The position numbers and the translations under genes were made by a program. A stretch of DNA of 64,000 bases. Origin: Spartobacteria bacterium (GTDB lineage Bacteria > Verrucomicrobiota > Verrucomicrobiia > Chthoniobacterales > UBA10450). The DNA lies in assembly GCA_003169695.1 (NCBI GenBank), contig PNAS01000021.1, positions 49,130-113,129 of the forward strand, given 5' to 3'. Under the pieces are notes generated by a model. The model had not been told where the DNA came from. It did not search any database and saw only the letters and a program-made list of their open reading frames with translations. Within the stretch, counting starts at the first letter, position 1; the number at the start of each line of letters is the position of its first letter. Positions 62,820 through 64,000 of this stretch are shown here, in pieces.

Positions 62820-63719
62820 CTATGGGAGTTCTATCACACTCCCAAGCCCCGCGTAACTATATGAGGCACCGAACGCTTTTTGAAACGCGGCAAACGCAGG
62901 CTCGCCTGTGCAGTGACCCAGTGCCACCCGATCGACTTTCCATTTGTCATGCAAGGCAGTCACAATCCGCGCAATCTCCGGATCGGGAGTTGTGACCAAG
63001 TGGAGTCCCCCAACGATCGCATAGACGTGCTTGTTAGCTACCGTCGCCGCCTCGACGATCCGTTCTATTCCCGGATGCGAACATCCTACTACGAGGATCA
63101 GTCCCTTGGGTGTCTCAATTGCCAGCGAGAGCTCACGCAGCTCCAAGGTCCCGGGCGTCTGGGACACAGTTGAGATCACAGATATTCCTGGTGCGGCTTC
63201 CGTCACGCCATCAACGAGAACAAAATGGGCGCTTGGCCACGGCGTGCCGAAGGTCATCATCTGCGGCGGCCTCCCATTATAGTAGCGCATATAATCCGGC
63301 AGTGAGGCGTCCTGCCGATAAAAGGCTTCAGGCAGTGAGGAGGCGCCAAATACTGCTCCAAAGCCCTCTTTCGGCGCGAAGATCTTCACCTGCGGGTTCA
63401 CCGTCAAAAGGTAATTGATACCACTCGTGTGATCCCCGTGCCGGTGTGAGATCACCGCGAAATCGAGCTTCTTTAGATCAACCCCCGAGACCTTCACATT
63501 CTGAGCGAAGATCTCCGCATTGTTGCCCGTATCGAACAGGATACGCTTGCCGCCATACTCGACCAACGCGGAGTATCCCCAATCCTTTTTCATGTCGGAG
63601 GGTTTGCCGAACGCGTCATAAAGGATTGTGACGCGGTCCTGCGTCGGACGGGCGGATGTCCTCATGACCGCGAGGAACACAAGACCGATGATGAGTGTGG
63701 CACGAGTTACAGACTGCAT
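62820..63719 (-). CDS. Exported MBL-fold metallohydrolase in a cassette
   Basis: 299 residues from ATG 63719, which has GAAAGGAG upstream; a Met nine codons earlier is less likely. Signal peptide (TLIIGLVFLAVMRTSA). The metal motif ISHRHGDHTSGINYLL (HxHxDH), then GLILVVGCSHPGIERIVEAA and VDRVALGHCTGEPAFAAF. This is the dihydropterin/RFA-P-synthase-like MBL group, often exported phosphodiesterases or lactonases. It begins 37 bp after an attC end and stops 75 bp before the next, so it is a cassette gene. Confidence 0.9.
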   Translation of the reverse strand: MQSVTRATLIIGLVFLAVMRTSARPTQDRVTILYDAFGKPSDMKKDWGYSALVEYGGKRILFDTGNNAEIFAQNVKVSGVDLKKLDFAVISHRHGDHTSGINYLLTVNPQVKIFAPKEGFGAVFGASSLPEAFYRQDASLPDYMRYYNGRPPQMMTFGTPWPSAHFVLVDGVTEAAPGISVISTVSQTPGTLELRELSLAIETPKGLILVVGCSHPGIERIVEAATVANKHVYAIVGGLHLVTTPDPEIARIVTALHDKWKVDRVALGHCTGEPAFAAFQKAFGASYSYAGLGSVIELP

Positions 63720-63756
63720 GTTTGTCTCCTTTCGCTGAGCTGACATACGGGTAGGG

Positions 63757-63879
63757 GCCTAACGAGAATAAGATGAGCGGCGGCTGGTAGGAGAGCGCGT
63801 CGCCGCGGCTTGAGGGCGGAATTTCAGGGAGAGCAAGGAACCAAACCTGCCAGTCGTTCGCTCCATCGCCTGGTTAGAT
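63757..63879 (-). repeat. attC site (123 bp)
   Basis: Ends GCCTAAC (63757-63763) and GTTAGAT (63873-63879). GAGAATAAGATGAGCGGCGG near the first end and CAGTCGTTCGCTCCATCGCC near the second match the other elements. It follows the partial gene at the window end by 37 bp. Confidence 0.85.
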
Positions 63880-63916
63880 GCATTATGTGAATCGCGACTC
63901 GAATCATATGCCGAAA

Positions 63917-64000
63917 CTACCGGCTCGCATGCAAGCTCCTGACGGCTTCCACCGCATTTTGAATCGCTGACGGTGACACGATCAAATGGATGTGATCTAC
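63917..64000 (-). CDS. 3' end of a further cassette gene (partial)
   Basis: Only the last 27 residues are in the window (VDHIHLIVSPSAIQNAVEAV followed by RSLHASR, stop at 63917-63919). The DHIHLIVSPS piece recalls HUH-type REP transposases or VOC-fold starts, but it is too short to assign. It is placed as expected for the next cassette of the array. Confidence 0.6.
   Translation of the reverse strand, partial: VDHIHLIVSPSAIQNAVEAVRSLHASR

Noticed and set aside
59682..64000. Integron integrase gene
   Set aside because: No tyrosine recombinase frame occurs near the array within the window; the only recombinase trace (36.9-37.3 kb) lacks the integron-specific insertion as far as can be read.

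Overview
The window looks like chromosomal DNA from an uncultured soil bacterium of the Verrucomicrobiota, most likely near Chthoniobacterales/Udaeobacter. This is an inference from secreted proteins carrying the GPSL...DPTLELRD...NDNWR C-terminal domain typical of that group, from the many kelch, HAF-repeat, S1/P1-nuclease and acid-phosphatase-like exported proteins, and from overall codon style. No rRNA or ribosomal gene is present to prove it.

Layout. 1-7.4 kb is a left flank: the end of a FAD monooxygenase, a TPR protein, two SAM methyltransferases, a decayed RAYT (REP-associated transposase) between inverted REP-like repeats, and a CNB/thioredoxin-reductase fusion. At 7565-7604 lies the 5' half of a tRNA-Leu gene together with its upstream sequence. 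The same upstream sequence plus a complete tRNA-Leu(UAG) recurs at 51375-51456. The roughly 44 kb between them (7.6-51.4 kb) behaves like a genomic island inserted in the anticodon arm of that tRNA. It is rich in pseudogenes (a Tc-toxin B subunit, an amidase, a tyrosine recombinase, an alpha/beta hydrolase) and in genes of defence or conflict type.

Inside the island: a 546-aa membrane protein between attC-like sites (10-12 kb); an exported nuclease/cytochrome/SnoaL set (14-17 kb); a glycan-type operon with a glycosyltransferase, a polysaccharide pyruvyltransferase and a PRTase-HAD fusion (19-22.8 kb); a compact set of inositol-monophosphatase, SIR2, UGM-like flavoprotein, GHMP kinase and an unknown protein (23.2-28 kb); a translationally coupled MBL-fold hydrolase and patatin (29.4-32 kb); a frameshifted HEPN protein and a cyclase-like protein broken by a stop codon (32-34 kb); an SppA/Clp-like protease with an HTH protein (34-36 kb); an integrase remnant, a beta-trefoil protein, an EVE protein with a two-TM partner (37-39 kb); small membrane proteins, two of them in integron-like cassettes (39.5-43 kb); DUF4112, FTR1 and a TIR protein (45-48 kb); and a large secreted phosphoesterase (48-50 kb).

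Right of the tRNA (51.5-59.6 kb) is more ordinary chromosome: an alkaline-phosphatase-like enzyme, SixA, PPK2, a DsbA-VKOR-DsbA oxidative folding operon, a C92-type peptidase and a TonB plug protein. From 59.7 kb to the window end there is a second accessory structure: four complete or partial genes on the minus strand, each followed by a 123-129 bp element with RYYYAAC/GTTRRRY ends and a conserved internal palindrome. These are read here as attC sites of an integron cassette array. No integron integrase is visible, so within the window it is a CALIN-like array. Related attC-like halves also occur inside the island at about 10.0, 12.0, 42.35 and 43.0 kb.
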